DNA from: Bacteroidota bacterium | GTDB taxonomy: Bacteria > Bacteroidota > Bacteroidia > AKYH767-A > 2013-40CM-41-45 | Reading direction: 5' to 3' | DNA length: 64,000 nt | Assembly (NCBI GenBank): GCA_016713765.1 | Contig: JADJON010000001.1 | Coordinates: 2,356,001-2,420,000, forward strand | Part shown: positions 1 to 8,014 of the stretch, in pieces | Position numbering within the stretch: position 1 is the first letter of the stretch | How the letters are laid out: each line of letters opens with the position of its first letter | Position numbers and translations under genes: made by a program | Notes under the pieces: generated by a model | The model's input: the letters and a program-made list of their open reading frames with translations, nothing else | What the model was told of the DNA's origin: nothing | Database searches by the model: none

Positions 1-723
1 GTCGTCATCCTCATCAAATACCAGGATAAATAGGGAGTTGTTCTGATCTGCCCAATCAATGTAGGCCTCGAGATGGTCCCGCACCCAGTCGTCTCCGGTT
101 TGTATACGCTGCGGATCTGTCCCATCGTGCATGTCATGGTCAACCGTTGGAATCACGAAGGATACATCTGGGAGAAAATGATAGTCCACCGGAAAAGCTG
201 AGAAGGGCTGATTGCAGGCAATGGGCAATTGATTTGTTCCGTTTCCCTGCCAATTCACCCAGGGTGAATGCTTCCGATAATATCCGCCCGACACCTCGTC
301 CAAGGCACCTTGTCCGGGCAAATCCTCGGAATAGCCGACAAACGTAAAACCGTTCTGTAACAGAGCGGATCCCAGGTTGGGCGTCGACCAGGGTGTTCCC
401 GAAGGAAGATAATCATCCGATACTCCCTGTGCATCCCCGGAATAGAGCATGATGTAATTGGGTTGGGAAGGATGGGTCAACGCATAATATTCCTGCAACA
501 AAGCGCTGCGACCGATCAGACCATTGATGAACGGTGCATACGGCGACCCGACGATGGACCAGTAACCATGGTTCTCCAAAACGCAAATCACCACATGATC
601 CGGCCTGGGAACAGTTTGCCCGCTGACCCCGATCTGAAGAGACACCGACAGCAAGAGGCCAAAGAACAACTTCCAGGCGGCCCCGAATTCAACCAGCGGG
701 CCAGTACGGATGCATTTTACCAT
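1..723 (-). CDS. Secreted phosphoesterase / acid phosphatase family protein (partial, 3' end outside window)
   Basis: Translating the minus strand from the ATG at 723 gives an open frame of 241 codons that runs off the left edge. The N-terminus has a hydrophobic segment (about residues 18-35, ending near VSGQ) that looks like a signal peptide. The mature part starts with RPDHVVICVLENHGYWSIVG, the hallmark entry of the phosphoesterase family (PF04185, acid phosphatases and phospholipase C-like enzymes), where the E-N pair takes part in metal/phosphate binding. Further on are SQPNYIMLYSG, a DHDMHDG stretch and FILVFDEDDD, all matching the metal-ligand blocks of that family. It probably hydrolyses phosphate esters in the periplasm or outside the cell. 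It lies head-to-head with guaA. Substrate cannot be told; the C-terminus is missing. Confidence 0.8.
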   Translation of the reverse strand, partial: MVKCIRTGPLVEFGAAWKLFFGLLLSVSLQIGVSGQTVPRPDHVVICVLENHGYWSIVGSPYAPFINGLIGRSALLQEYYALTHPSQPNYIMLYSGDAQGVSDDYLPSGTPWSTPNLGSALLQNGFTFVGYSEDLPGQGALDEVSGGYYRKHSPWVNWQGNGTNQLPIACNQPFSAFPVDYHFLPDVSFVIPTVDHDMHDGTDPQRIQTGDDWVRDHLEAYIDWADQNNSLFILVFDEDDD

Positions 724-870
724 TGTCTCGTGGTGTTTGGTTGTGAACCCAATTTGCCAGGTAAAGGTGTTTCATTATTTGGGTTTCGAGGTGAATTTGT
801 GGTTCAATTTCAACATGGAAAGATGTCAATAGATCCAAAGATTACTGAAAATCCGACGCCGTTCTTTTGT

Positions 871-878
871 TAATTTTG
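871..878 (+). promoter_or_regulatory. Candidate -7 element of the guaA promoter
   Basis: TAATTTTG fits the Bacteroidota -7 consensus TAnnTTTG exactly. It ends only three bases before the guaA ATG at 882, so use of this element would give a transcript with almost no leader. No clear TTG is seen about 19 bases upstream, so it may be chance. Confidence 0.35.
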
Positions 879-881
879 CGC

Positions 882-2411
882 ATGCACCAAACGATCCTGA
901 TCGTTGATTTCGGATCGCAATACACCCAGTTGATCGCCCGAAGGGTTCGTGAACTGAATGTATACTGCGAAATTCATCCGTTTCATCATGTACCTGCCCT
1001 TGATCCATCCATAAAGGGTGTCATTCTTTCGGGTAGCCCGTCCTCTGTTCGCGATGAGCACGCGCCGCAGGTCGACCTCAGCCAATGGAGGGGAAAAGTA
1101 CCCCTCCTGGGGGTCTGTTACGGAGCCCAGTTGTTGGCGCAGAACAATGGGGGAGAGGTCATGCCGTCTCGTATCCGGGAATATGGCCGGGCTCACCTCA
1201 AAACTATTAACCACTCGTCTGTGCTCTTTCGCGATATCCCGGTCGATTCAACGGTTTGGATGTCCCACGGCGATACGATCGCCAAAGTTCCACAAAGCTT
1301 TGAAGTGGTCGCTAGCACGGCCGATGTAGCCGTTGCGGCGTATCATATCCGCAACGAAGCGACATTCGGCATTCAGTTTCATCCGGAAGTCACCCATTCC
1401 GAGGATGGTAAGACGCTGTTGCGGAATTTTCTCGTCGACATTTGCGGTTGCAAAAAGGATTGGACCCCTGCTTCCTTCGTTGAGGAGACCGTCGAAAAAC
1501 TCAAGCAGGAGTTGAGCAACGACCAGGTCGTACTCGGACTATCCGGTGGTGTGGACTCTACGGTTGCTGCAGCCTTGCTCCATCGTGCCATCGGGAAAAA
1601 TCTCCACTGCATTTTCGTTGATAACGGTTTGCTTCGCCTTGGTGAATTCGAACAAGTCCTGGATTCCTACCAGCATATGGGCTTGAACATTACCGGAGTG
1701 GACGCAAAGCAGGATTTTTACTCGGCGCTCAACGGTCTCACCGATCCGGAACTGAAAAGAAAAGCGATCGGCCGGGTCTTCATCGAGGTTTTTGACCGCG
1801 AAGCCCATCGAATTTCAGACGTACGGTGGCTGGCTCAGGGAACCATCTATCCAGACGTGATCGAATCCGTCAGCGTGAAAGGACCATCGGCAACGATCAA
1901 ATCGCACCACAACGTAGGAGGCCTCCCTGAAAAGATGCACCTCAAGGTGGTCGAGCCCCTCAAAACACTGTTCAAGGATGAAGTCCGAAAAGTCGGAGCT
2001 CAGCTCGACATTGACCCTTCGATCCTTAACCGTCATCCGTTTCCCGGACCAGGTCTCGCCATTCGGATCTTAGGAGATATTACCGCCGAAAAGGTCCGCA
2101 AGGTCCAGGAAGCCGACGCCATCTTCATTCAATTGCTAAAGGAGCACAACCACTATAAGGACGTCTGGCAAGCCGGCGCTATCCTCTTACCAGTGCAGTC
2201 GGTTGGTGTAATGGGCGATGAGCGAACCTATGAAAATGCCATTTGCCTGCGTGCAGTTACATCCGTCGACGGAATGACGGCCGATTGGTGCCACCTGCCG
2301 CATACATTCCTTGCAAAAGTCTCCAACGAGATCATCAACAAGGTGAAGGGCGTGAACCGGGTGGTCTATGATATCAGTTCGAAACCTCCAGCAACGATCG
2401 AATGGGAATGA
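882..2411 (+). CDS. guaA: GMP synthase (glutamine-hydrolysing)
   Basis: 509 residues, full length for the family. It converts XMP to GMP with ATP and glutamine, the last step of de novo guanylate synthesis in the cytoplasm. The N-terminal class I glutamine amidotransferase domain has the nucleophile in [10 protein letters not shown] (Cys79) and the catalytic His-Glu in FHPEV. The ATP pyrophosphatase domain carries the PP-loop [15 protein letters not shown], followed by the dimerisation domain and the C-terminus [10 protein letters not shown] typical of GuaA. I start it at the ATG giving [13 protein letters not shown], because the conserved fold begins there; five upstream codons are in frame but not conserved. 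Its stop overlaps the start of the next gene, so the two are probably co-translated. Confidence 0.97.
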   Translation: MHQTILIVDFGSQYTQLIARRVRELNVYCEIHPFHHVPALDPSIKGVILSGSPSSVRDEHAPQVDLSQWRGKVPLLGVCYGAQLLAQNNGGEVMPSRIREYGRAHLKTINHSSVLFRDIPVDSTVWMSHGDTIAKVPQSFEVVASTADVAVAAYHIRNEATFGIQFHPEVTHSEDGKTLLRNFLVDICGCKKDWTPASFVEETVEKLKQELSNDQVVLGLSGGVDSTVAAALLHRAIGKNLHCIFVDNGLLRLGEFEQVLDSYQHMGLNITGVDAKQDFYSALNGLTDPELKRKAIGRVFIEVFDREAHRISDVRWLAQGTIYPDVIESVSVKGPSATIKSHHNVGGLPEKMHLKVVEPLKTLFKDEVRKVGAQLDIDPSILNRHPFPGPGLAIRILGDITAEKVRKVQEADAIFIQLLKEHNHYKDVWQAGAILLPVQSVGVMGDERTYENAICLRAVTSVDGMTADWCHLPHTFLAKVSNEIINKVKGVNRVVYDISSKPPATIEWE

Positions 2412-3862
2412 TCCAACCTGGCTTGAAGTCCCTTGCGATCGGAAGTTTTGTCTTCCTGCTGTTTTGCATCCAGGCGGTAAGCGCACAAAATGCAAAGGTC
2501 AACCTGTCCGCAAAAGACACGGCAGAAGTCCGGTTTCTCAACAACCGGAAGTTTTATCTCTACCAGGTTGGGAAGGGTGAATCCTTGTTTTCCATCTCCC
2601 AAAAGTTCGGCATTCCCCAGGACGAGTTGCAAGAATTGAATCCTGAATTGAAGAAGGGCTTGAAGAGTAAAATGAAGCTCTGGATTCCTGCCTATTCCTG
2701 GAAGAAGAAAGGCGGAGAAAAGGATAATGGCAAGGATGAGAAAGCCAGCCGCCGGGATGCGCAGGAGTTGAGAGTCGCGGCGATCGCGGGCCTTTTTCTT
2801 CCACGTCAGGATTTGCGCGAACCGGACCCTGCAGATACAACGGCAGAGGAAGAAGTACTGGAAGAGGACGTGCGTAACAGTTTACAGTTCAATGAAGGTG
2901 TCCAGTACGCTTTGGAAGAAGCTGTCGCCACGGATCACCGCTGGAAAGTGAAATTGTCGATCGTCGATGCCGGTGGCGATACGGTTTCGCTGGCAAAAGC
3001 GTTGACCAAAGCGGAACTCAAAGAAGTTGACGCGGTCATCACGAACCTGAATGGCAGTCAACTTCGTTTCCTGAATCGTTGGTGCATGAAGCAAAAGATC
3101 CGGTTATTGTCCACTTCCGTGAACAGTACCGAACCTGTTCGAAACAATCCCTTGGCAGTAGTCATGCTTCCGTCATCGCTCTTGCAATGCAACCGCGCCG
3201 GAACACTGACCGCGAAACGCTTCCCCGGTGCCAATGTGGTACTGGTCAAGACAGCGCTCCCCAGGGAGAATGAACGTGCTTCTGAATTTCGGGATGGATG
3301 GAAGAAACAGTTCGAGCATGTCCGTTTTCGCACGTACGATTACGCAAAACTGGGCGCTGACAAGTTGCAGGACTCCTTGTCCAAGGGCAAGTCAAACGTG
3401 ATCTTCCTTCCTTCCAGCAACGAGGATCTTGTCACCGCCGTTCTGAACAAGACCAAGGAACTGAAAGCCGATTACGAACTTAAGATCGTGGGTTTGCCAA
3501 CCTGGATGCACTTTGAAACCATCGACGCCGCGCTCATGGAATCGGCAGGTGTTGAACTGTTCACCTCGGCATACCTTCAGCAGGATATCCCGGATCAAGC
3601 CGGAATGCGAAAATCGTTTCGCGATCGCTATGCCGCAGAACCTGATGAAAACGCGCTGCTTGGAGCGGATGCCATCGACATTCTTCTAAACGGCTGGAAA
3701 AAATCAGGAGCAGATTTTCCGGACGAATTATCACTCCCGAATTACAATGGACGTTATTGTGATTATCGGTTTAGCAAGACTGAAGCCGGCTCCTGCATGG
3801 AGAACATGAATATCCGGATATGGGAGTTTCGTGACCGAAAACCGATCGAGGTAGGCCAGTAA
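2408..3862 (+). CDS. LysM-domain protein fused to a periplasmic-binding-protein-like domain
   Basis: 484 residues. A signal peptide (residues about 5-28, cleavage after VSAQ) is followed by a single LysM domain ([20 protein letters not shown], about residues 55-95), which binds peptidoglycan glycan chains. After a lysine-rich linker, residues about 120-480 resemble the type I periplasmic-binding/receptor ligand-binding fold ([29 protein letters not shown] and a late [11 protein letters not shown] block). Such LysM-receptor fusions occur in Bacteroidota, but their role is unknown; no permease is next to it, so a transport role is not supported. The ATG at 2408 overlaps the guaA stop in an ATGA arrangement; an in-frame ATG at 2402 is the alternative. 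It overlaps hemF as TAATG. Confidence 0.8.
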   Translation: MIQPGLKSLAIGSFVFLLFCIQAVSAQNAKVNLSAKDTAEVRFLNNRKFYLYQVGKGESLFSISQKFGIPQDELQELNPELKKGLKSKMKLWIPAYSWKKKGGEKDNGKDEKASRRDAQELRVAAIAGLFLPRQDLREPDPADTTAEEEVLEEDVRNSLQFNEGVQYALEEAVATDHRWKVKLSIVDAGGDTVSLAKALTKAELKEVDAVITNLNGSQLRFLNRWCMKQKIRLLSTSVNSTEPVRNNPLAVVMLPSSLLQCNRAGTLTAKRFPGANVVLVKTALPRENERASEFRDGWKKQFEHVRFRTYDYAKLGADKLQDSLSKGKSNVIFLPSSNEDLVTAVLNKTKELKADYELKIVGLPTWMHFETIDAALMESAGVELFTSAYLQQDIPDQAGMRKSFRDRYAAEPDENALLGADAIDILLNGWKKSGADFPDELSLPNYNGRYCDYRFSKTEAGSCMENMNIRIWEFRDRKPIEVGQ

Positions 3863-4782
3863 TGGTCGAGTTGACTATGGCTACTGACCGCCGGTATATT
3901 GCCGATTGGCTAATGTCCCTTCAGGATCGCATTACCGAAGGACTTGAAGTCGCTGACGGGACCGGGCGTTTCCGGGAAGATAATTGGGAACGACCAGGCG
4001 GCGGTGGCGGAAGATCCCGGGTGCTCACCAACGGTTCGGTAATCGAAAAGGGCGGGGTCAACTTTTCAGCGGTTTTCGGGAGTACTCCTGACTTTCTTAA
4101 ACAGCAGTTGGGCCCGGAGGCAGGTTCCGAGTTCTTCGCAACCGGTGTTTCCATTGTCATCCATCCGAATTCACCCCAAGTGCCGATCATCCACATGAAT
4201 GTGAGGTACTTTGAAACAGGCTCAAAGGTGCGCTGGGTCGGAGGCGGGATTGACCTGACTCCGCATTATGTTAAACGGGAGGACGCCCGGTTCTTTCATC
4301 AGGCTTTGAAAGCAACCTGTGATCGCTTTGATGAAGCCTATTATACTGCATTCAAACAATGGGCCGACGATTACTTCTTCATTAAACACCGCAAGGAGAC
4401 AAGAGGCGTTGGCGGGATCTTCTTTGACCATCTAAAGGCGGATGATCGACACGGGTTCGATGACCGGATCCGGTTCATGCAGGCGGTTGGAGAAACTTTT
4501 CTTCCGACCTACACGGAACTGATCAGAAGGAATGCAGGACTTGCGTTCACCGAACGCGAAAAGCAATGGCAATTGATCCGCCGCGGACGCTATGCGGAGT
4601 TCAACCTGGTGTACGATCGGGGAACGAAATTCGGGCTCGAAACCGACGGGAGGATCGAATCGATCCTGATGAGTTTACCGCCCCTGGCGTCCTGGGAATA
4701 CGACTTTCAACCAGCCGCCGGAACTCCGGAAGCGGAAACCCAGGCACTTCTGATAAAAGGAATTGATTGGATCAAAGGTTGA
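3862..4782 (+). CDS. hemF: Oxygen-dependent coproporphyrinogen III oxidase
   Basis: 306 residues, normal for HemF. It oxidatively decarboxylates two propionates of coproporphyrinogen III to give protoporphyrinogen IX with O2, in haem synthesis. Diagnostic blocks are present: the glycine-rich WERPGGGGGRSRVL, HMNVRYFE, the signature region GGGIDLTPHYVKREDARFFH, and KHRKETRGVGGIFFDHL. The start ATG shares its A with the preceding TAA, which implies translational coupling to the LysM gene. Presence of the oxygen-dependent enzyme points to an organism that lives, at least partly, with oxygen. An in-frame ATG at 3877 is a less likely start. Confidence 0.97.
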   Translation: MVELTMATDRRYIADWLMSLQDRITEGLEVADGTGRFREDNWERPGGGGGRSRVLTNGSVIEKGGVNFSAVFGSTPDFLKQQLGPEAGSEFFATGVSIVIHPNSPQVPIIHMNVRYFETGSKVRWVGGGIDLTPHYVKREDARFFHQALKATCDRFDEAYYTAFKQWADDYFFIKHRKETRGVGGIFFDHLKADDRHGFDDRIRFMQAVGETFLPTYTELIRRNAGLAFTEREKQWQLIRRGRYAEFNLVYDRGTKFGLETDGRIESILMSLPPLASWEYDFQPAAGTPEAETQALLIKGIDWIKG

Positions 4783-4793
4783 TTGGTTCAACG

Positions 4794-5456
4794 ATGCTCT
4801 CCGAACGGATCATCCGGTTTTATTTTTCACTGCCGTCGCGTTTACACGTGCCGAATGGAGTCGAAGTACTTTCCGTTTATCAGGACCCGGAGGTTCGCGG
4901 ATTCGTTGAGGCGTTTTACTCGCGTTACTATCACGACGAGCGACCGCGCACACTTGTTCTGGGTATCAATCCTGGCCGTCTGGGTGGCGGGATGACGGGC
5001 ATTCCGTTCACCGATCCCGTAAGGCTGTCAGAAGGTTGTGGTATCGCGAATCAACTGGAGAAACGGACTGAACTCAGCAGCGATTTCATCTACCGGATGA
5101 TCCGGCACCTGGGTGGACCAGCAAAGTTCTTTGGAAAAAATCTCTTAAGCGCTGTATGTCCGCTGGGGTTCACCAGGGCTGGTAAGAACATCAACTATTA
5201 TGACGATCCGGAATTGCTGGATGCGACAAGGCCTTTCATACTCGATACCCTGCAAAAACAATTCGCGCTCGGCGTTAATCTGGACACGGTGATACTTCTT
5301 GGCGAAGGCCAAAATGCGAAACACTTCCTGCAATGGAATCGTCAGTACGGCTTTTGTCGGCAGGTGGTCAGTCTTCCGCATCCGAGGTTCATCATGCAAT
5401 ACAAGCGAAAAGCGCTTCCGGAGTATCTGGACCGTTATGCCGCTGTTTTGGCCTAG
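4794..5456 (+). CDS. SMUG2-like uracil-DNA glycosylase family protein (DUF4918 type)
   Basis: 220 residues. The block LVLGINPGRLGGGMTGIPFT contains the water-activating GxNPG motif of single-strand-selective uracil-DNA glycosylases and the following FTDP; near the C-terminus SLPHPRF is the minor-groove/His motif. This combination is that of the SMUG2/DUF4918 group, which removes uracil (and possibly other deaminated or damaged bases) from DNA to start base-excision repair. The ATG at 4794 lies 11 bases after hemF; an in-frame ATG at 4767 would overlap hemF by 16 bases. It is the fourth gene of a compact plus-strand run with guaA and hemF, so it is probably co-transcribed, with no obvious functional link. 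Exact base specificity cannot be inferred. Confidence 0.82.
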   Translation: MLSERIIRFYFSLPSRLHVPNGVEVLSVYQDPEVRGFVEAFYSRYYHDERPRTLVLGINPGRLGGGMTGIPFTDPVRLSEGCGIANQLEKRTELSSDFIYRMIRHLGGPAKFFGKNLLSAVCPLGFTRAGKNINYYDDPELLDATRPFILDTLQKQFALGVNLDTVILLGEGQNAKHFLQWNRQYGFCRQVVSLPHPRFIMQYKRKALPEYLDRYAAVLA

Positions 5457-5501
5457 GGAGAACCACGTTAATAATTCGCCGCCCGGCAACCCGGGAAGGC
5501 T

Positions 5502-5533
5502 TTTGTCCGTTTTAGTGAGAATCACGATATTTG
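5502..5533 (+). promoter_or_regulatory. Candidate weak promoter before the 46-residue membrane protein
   Basis: TTTG at 5502-5505 and GATATTTG at 5526-5533 are separated by 20 bases, the right geometry for a Bacteroidota promoter, but the -7 box matches only the TTTG half. Confidence 0.3.
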
Positions 5534-5554
5534 ACGCTCCATAAAGAAAAACCT

Positions 5555-5695
5555 ATGTCGCACGATCATCACGCAGAAGAACCCAAACGCGGAATCTGGT
5601 ACACGTACCTTGGAGAAACCGGCGCAGCCGTTGTCGCCTTTATCTGGATCCTGCTGACCTTAAGCTGGATCTTCGGAGTTGTCAATTTCGGTTGA
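5555..5695 (+). CDS. Small single-pass membrane protein (46 aa)
   Basis: An ATG at 5555 opens a 46-codon frame ending with TGA at 5693-5695. The protein starts with a His/Asp/Glu-rich cytoplasmic or periplasmic head (MSHDHHAEEPKRG) and then has one clear transmembrane helix (about residues 24-44, TGAAVVAFIWILLTLSWIFG). It is below usual length cut-offs but is well supported: the frame fills the space between hemF-glycosylase and a strong terminator, and its amphipathic order (charged head, hydrophobic tail) is not random. Small single-helix proteins of this kind often accompany respiratory or transport complexes, but nothing nearby identifies a partner, so the function is unknown. Confidence 0.65.
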   Translation: MSHDHHAEEPKRGIWYTYLGETGAAVVAFIWILLTLSWIFGVVNFG

Positions 5696-5714
5696 TCTCG
5701 ACCCAGACAAATAC

Positions 5715-5746
5715 AAAGCCCGGCCATAGTGCCGGGCTTTTTTGAT
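5715..5746. terminator. Bidirectional rho-independent terminator
   Basis: Stem AAAGCCCGGC (5715-5724) pairs with GCCGGGCTTT (5731-5740) over a six-base loop and is followed by a T run. It sits between the plus-strand guaA-hemF run and the converging minus-strand glucosaminidase gene. Confidence 0.9.
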
Positions 5747-5761
5747 TTTAGTTATTACCGT

Positions 5762-6436
5762 TCAGGACCCTTTTCGACGGTCCACCATGTTTCGGATCTT
5801 ATCCGCGTATTGATGGTCTTCCGCGTAATAGGTACCCAGAAAATCAAGGTAACGGTCCGTCAGGCGAAAGGTTTGTTCCTGCCACAACTTGTAATCGGCC
5901 ACACAATCGACCCAGTTCTCATAGACTGCATAATGGTTGGCACTTCGATACTTCTTCAGTTCGTCTTGTGTACCTCGGATGATCAGGTTGGATTCCGGCA
6001 GGTAGATACCGATGGCCGTGGTCTTTCTTCGAAACGGGAAGCGCATGCCCAGCAGGTTGTTGGTTCGGCGGGCCAGATACGATTCCAGGTTACCGGACTC
6101 GAGCAGGATCTGGGCCTGGACTTGTTCAGGACAAATCACATGCTGATGATCCAATTCTTCACGCAGGCTTTCCGGGCTTAACGGACGAACCGTTTTTCCG
6201 CGCATTTTCTGCATGCTGCTGGTGAGTTCTGTAGCCCGGTTGGCTGTAGAACGATCATCCATGGTCAGCATAAAGAGGAACAAGAAGAACCCAACCGCCA
6301 GGACGCGGTTCCAGACCCGGGGGCTATAGATAGCGGTCGGGCGGAGGTAGTTTCCGCAATCCGGGTTGAGGCACAGATCGGGGGTGTCCGGACCGGCAGG
6401 TTGCAGCAACTTGGTATGACAGCAAATCGACTTCAT
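5762..6436 (-). CDS. Membrane-anchored glucosaminidase-domain protein with N-terminal cysteine motif
   Basis: 224 residues. The N-terminus has CCHTK and, after 12 residues, CLNPDCGNYLRP, which looks like a small zinc-ribbon-like head; it is followed by one transmembrane helix (about residues 44-60, RVLAVGFFLFLFMLTM). The C-terminal half (residues about 100-215) matches the endo-beta-N-acetylglucosaminidase fold (PF01832, GH73-like): QAQILLESGNLES carries the catalytic Glu, and NNLLGMRFP plus YENWVDCVADYK are the usual following blocks. It would cleave glycan strands of peptidoglycan while tethered to the inner membrane. It converges on the small membrane protein gene across a shared terminator. 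The zinc-ribbon reading is inference from cysteine spacing. Confidence 0.8.
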   Translation of the reverse strand: MKSICCHTKLLQPAGPDTPDLCLNPDCGNYLRPTAIYSPRVWNRVLAVGFFLFLFMLTMDDRSTANRATELTSSMQKMRGKTVRPLSPESLREELDHQHVICPEQVQAQILLESGNLESYLARRTNNLLGMRFPFRRKTTAIGIYLPESNLIIRGTQDELKKYRSANHYAVYENWVDCVADYKLWQEQTFRLTDRYLDFLGTYYAEDHQYADKIRNMVDRRKGS

Positions 6437-6491
6437 GACGTTGAATCTTTAGGGGGACTCGGGTATTCATGGTGTGTCGGGGAAGTCAGAT

Positions 6492-6499
6492 CAAAAGTA
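6492..6499 (-). promoter_or_regulatory. Candidate -7 element for the glucosaminidase gene
   Basis: On the minus strand this reads TACTTTTG, an exact match to TAnnTTTG, 56 bases upstream of the ATG. No matching TTG at the -33 distance is visible. Confidence 0.4.
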
Positions 6500-6620
6500 G
6501 GTTGGCAGCCAGCCGAACCGGAACCTTATTTGGTCAAACGGATAACCTGATTGGGCGAACAGCCGGGATCTTGCCGCCAGCGGATAGTCCTCATTTTCAA
6601 AAAAATACAACCCCTTCAGT

Positions 6621-6650
6621 CTTATAATTAACATTATGTTAAGTTATAAG
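6621..6650. promoter_or_regulatory. AT-rich near-perfect palindrome, possible operator
   Basis: The core TTAACAT-T-ATGTTAA is a perfect inverted repeat; it is extended by CTTATAA on the left and TTATAAG on the right with a single unpaired G. There is no T tract typical of a terminator. It lies about 185 bases upstream of the glucosaminidase start. Confidence 0.4.
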
Positions 6651-6683
6651 TAAGCAAAACACCCCATTCCATAGAAACAGCGA

Positions 6684-6717
6684 ACCCCGGCCTGGAAGTC
6701 TGTCTCCTGGCCGGGGT
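6684..6717 (-). terminator. Hairpin after the TPR gene
   Basis: ACCCCGGCC (6684-6692) pairs perfectly with GGCCGGGGT (6709-6717) around a 16-base loop, 50 bases beyond the TPR-gene stop. The T tract on the minus strand is weak, so it may be a transcript-stabilising hairpin rather than a strong terminator. Confidence 0.55.
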
Positions 6718-6768
6718 CCTGAATGTGAAGTGTTCGAATATATCCTATCGAGTCGCTCGAACAGCAGT

Positions 6769-7974
6769 CTACTTCTGCTCCAACAGATTCTTGATCCGGT
6801 TATACTTCTCTGTCTCATTCAATCGAACGTACAGCTGTTTTAACGACAACAAGGTTCCTTGGTACAAGGACTGGTCATCCTCTGTCTTCCGGGGATTCGC
6901 TTCGAGCGACTTTTCCAGATACGGCGCTGCAGCCTTGAATTTGTCTTCATATTTGACCTTCGCCTTCTCGAATTCGGCATTATTGGTCAACTGATTCGCT
7001 GCATTGGCCATATCGGCGCCCTGGTTAAAGTACATGGCTCCCAGGTTATAGTTGATCTCGTAATTGTCCGGCTGGATCTCCAGACCCTTCTTATAGGCTG
7101 CTTCAGCACGGCTCATGTAATCGTTATACTGAGCCGGTTTCGCCTTGTCCTTGCCATCCGCACCTTTGGGATTGGCCATGTTGTCAAACGTGCTGCCCAA
7201 GGCCATATAAAGGCTCGGGTTCTTGGGATCCTTTTGAATGGCCGCGTCCAGTGCCGTGGTGGCTTCCTGACTCTTACCGGTCGATAACAGGATGTTGATC
7301 TCGGCGAGCATCAAATTGATGCTTTCCGGCATGGCGGTACGTCCCTGGCGCAGAACCTCCAAAGCCTTATCGGTATTGCCATCCTCACGGTACAGGTTCG
7401 ACAAGGCGGCATAAGACTTATCGTCCTGATAATTCATGGAAACCAGCTTTTCATAGTATTGCTTCGCCTTGGCCTTATTTCCCGCCCGCTCAGCGGCATA
7501 CGCTGAATTCAGGATCGTAGCGGTATCGTTCGGACTGATGGCCTGTGCGATCTCGAAATCCACCAGCGCTTCCGCGTACTTGCCTTCTTTGAACTGACCA
7601 ACACCTTTGTTGAAGACCTGGCTCATCAACTGCATTTGATTCAATTGAATTTCACCAGCCCATTCATTATTGGGCTCGATTTCCATGGCCTTTTTAAACG
7701 CGTCATTGGCTTCCACCAGGCAATTGTTGCAAAGTGAACCATACTTCTCACTTGAATACAGAGCCGAATAGATCAGCCCTTTATAGTACCAGGTCTTGGC
7801 CATCCCCTTGGTCTGCTCATGGTTGACGGCCTCATCGATGGCCTCTTTTGCCTTATCGTATTGCTGATAAGGGACCTTGTAGAAATTAATAGCCGTTTGA
7901 AGTTTCGCTTTTTGTCCGAAGGAATAACTTACAGACAAACAAAGCACTACGATCAACGAAAGCAGTTTTTGCAT
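6769..7974 (-). CDS. Secreted/periplasmic TPR-repeat protein
   Basis: 401 residues with a signal peptide (MQKLLSLIVVLCLSVSYSFG, cleaved near Gln21). The rest is helical and built of tetratricopeptide repeats; clear units include FKKAMEIEPNNEWAGE, DFEIAQAISPNDTATILNSA, EVLRQGRTAMPESINLMLAE, ALDAAIQKDPKNPSLYMALG and AYKKGLEIQPDNYEINYNLG. TPR arrays mediate protein-protein contacts; in Bacteroidota such a protein commonly follows gyrA. It starts only 40 bases after gyrA on the same strand, so they are probably co-transcribed, although no functional link to DNA gyrase is evident. Partner unknown. Confidence 0.85.
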   Translation of the reverse strand: MQKLLSLIVVLCLSVSYSFGQKAKLQTAINFYKVPYQQYDKAKEAIDEAVNHEQTKGMAKTWYYKGLIYSALYSSEKYGSLCNNCLVEANDAFKKAMEIEPNNEWAGEIQLNQMQLMSQVFNKGVGQFKEGKYAEALVDFEIAQAISPNDTATILNSAYAAERAGNKAKAKQYYEKLVSMNYQDDKSYAALSNLYREDGNTDKALEVLRQGRTAMPESINLMLAEINILLSTGKSQEATTALDAAIQKDPKNPSLYMALGSTFDNMANPKGADGKDKAKPAQYNDYMSRAEAAYKKGLEIQPDNYEINYNLGAMYFNQGADMANAANQLTNNAEFEKAKVKYEDKFKAAAPYLEKSLEANPRKTEDDQSLYQGTLLSLKQLYVRLNETEKYNRIKNLLEQK

Positions 7975-8014
7975 GATTTCCGATTGCGTATTATTATGTT
8001 AAACGAATATCAGT

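Larger units (their letters stand above)
6437..6768. other. 332-base intergenic region with a palindrome and a hairpin
   Basis: No convincing gene is seen. It holds the candidate promoter at 6492-6499, an AT-rich near-perfect palindrome at 6621-6650 and the hairpin at 6684-6717 that probably ends the TPR gene transcript. Confidence 0.6.

Noticed and set aside
463..873. Open frame of 136 codons on the plus strand before guaA
   Set aside because: It lies opposite the phosphoesterase, whose family motifs are clear on the minus strand.
6684..6717. Hairpin considered as part of a small RNA
   Set aside because: Its place just after the TPR-gene stop makes a transcript-end hairpin the simpler reading.
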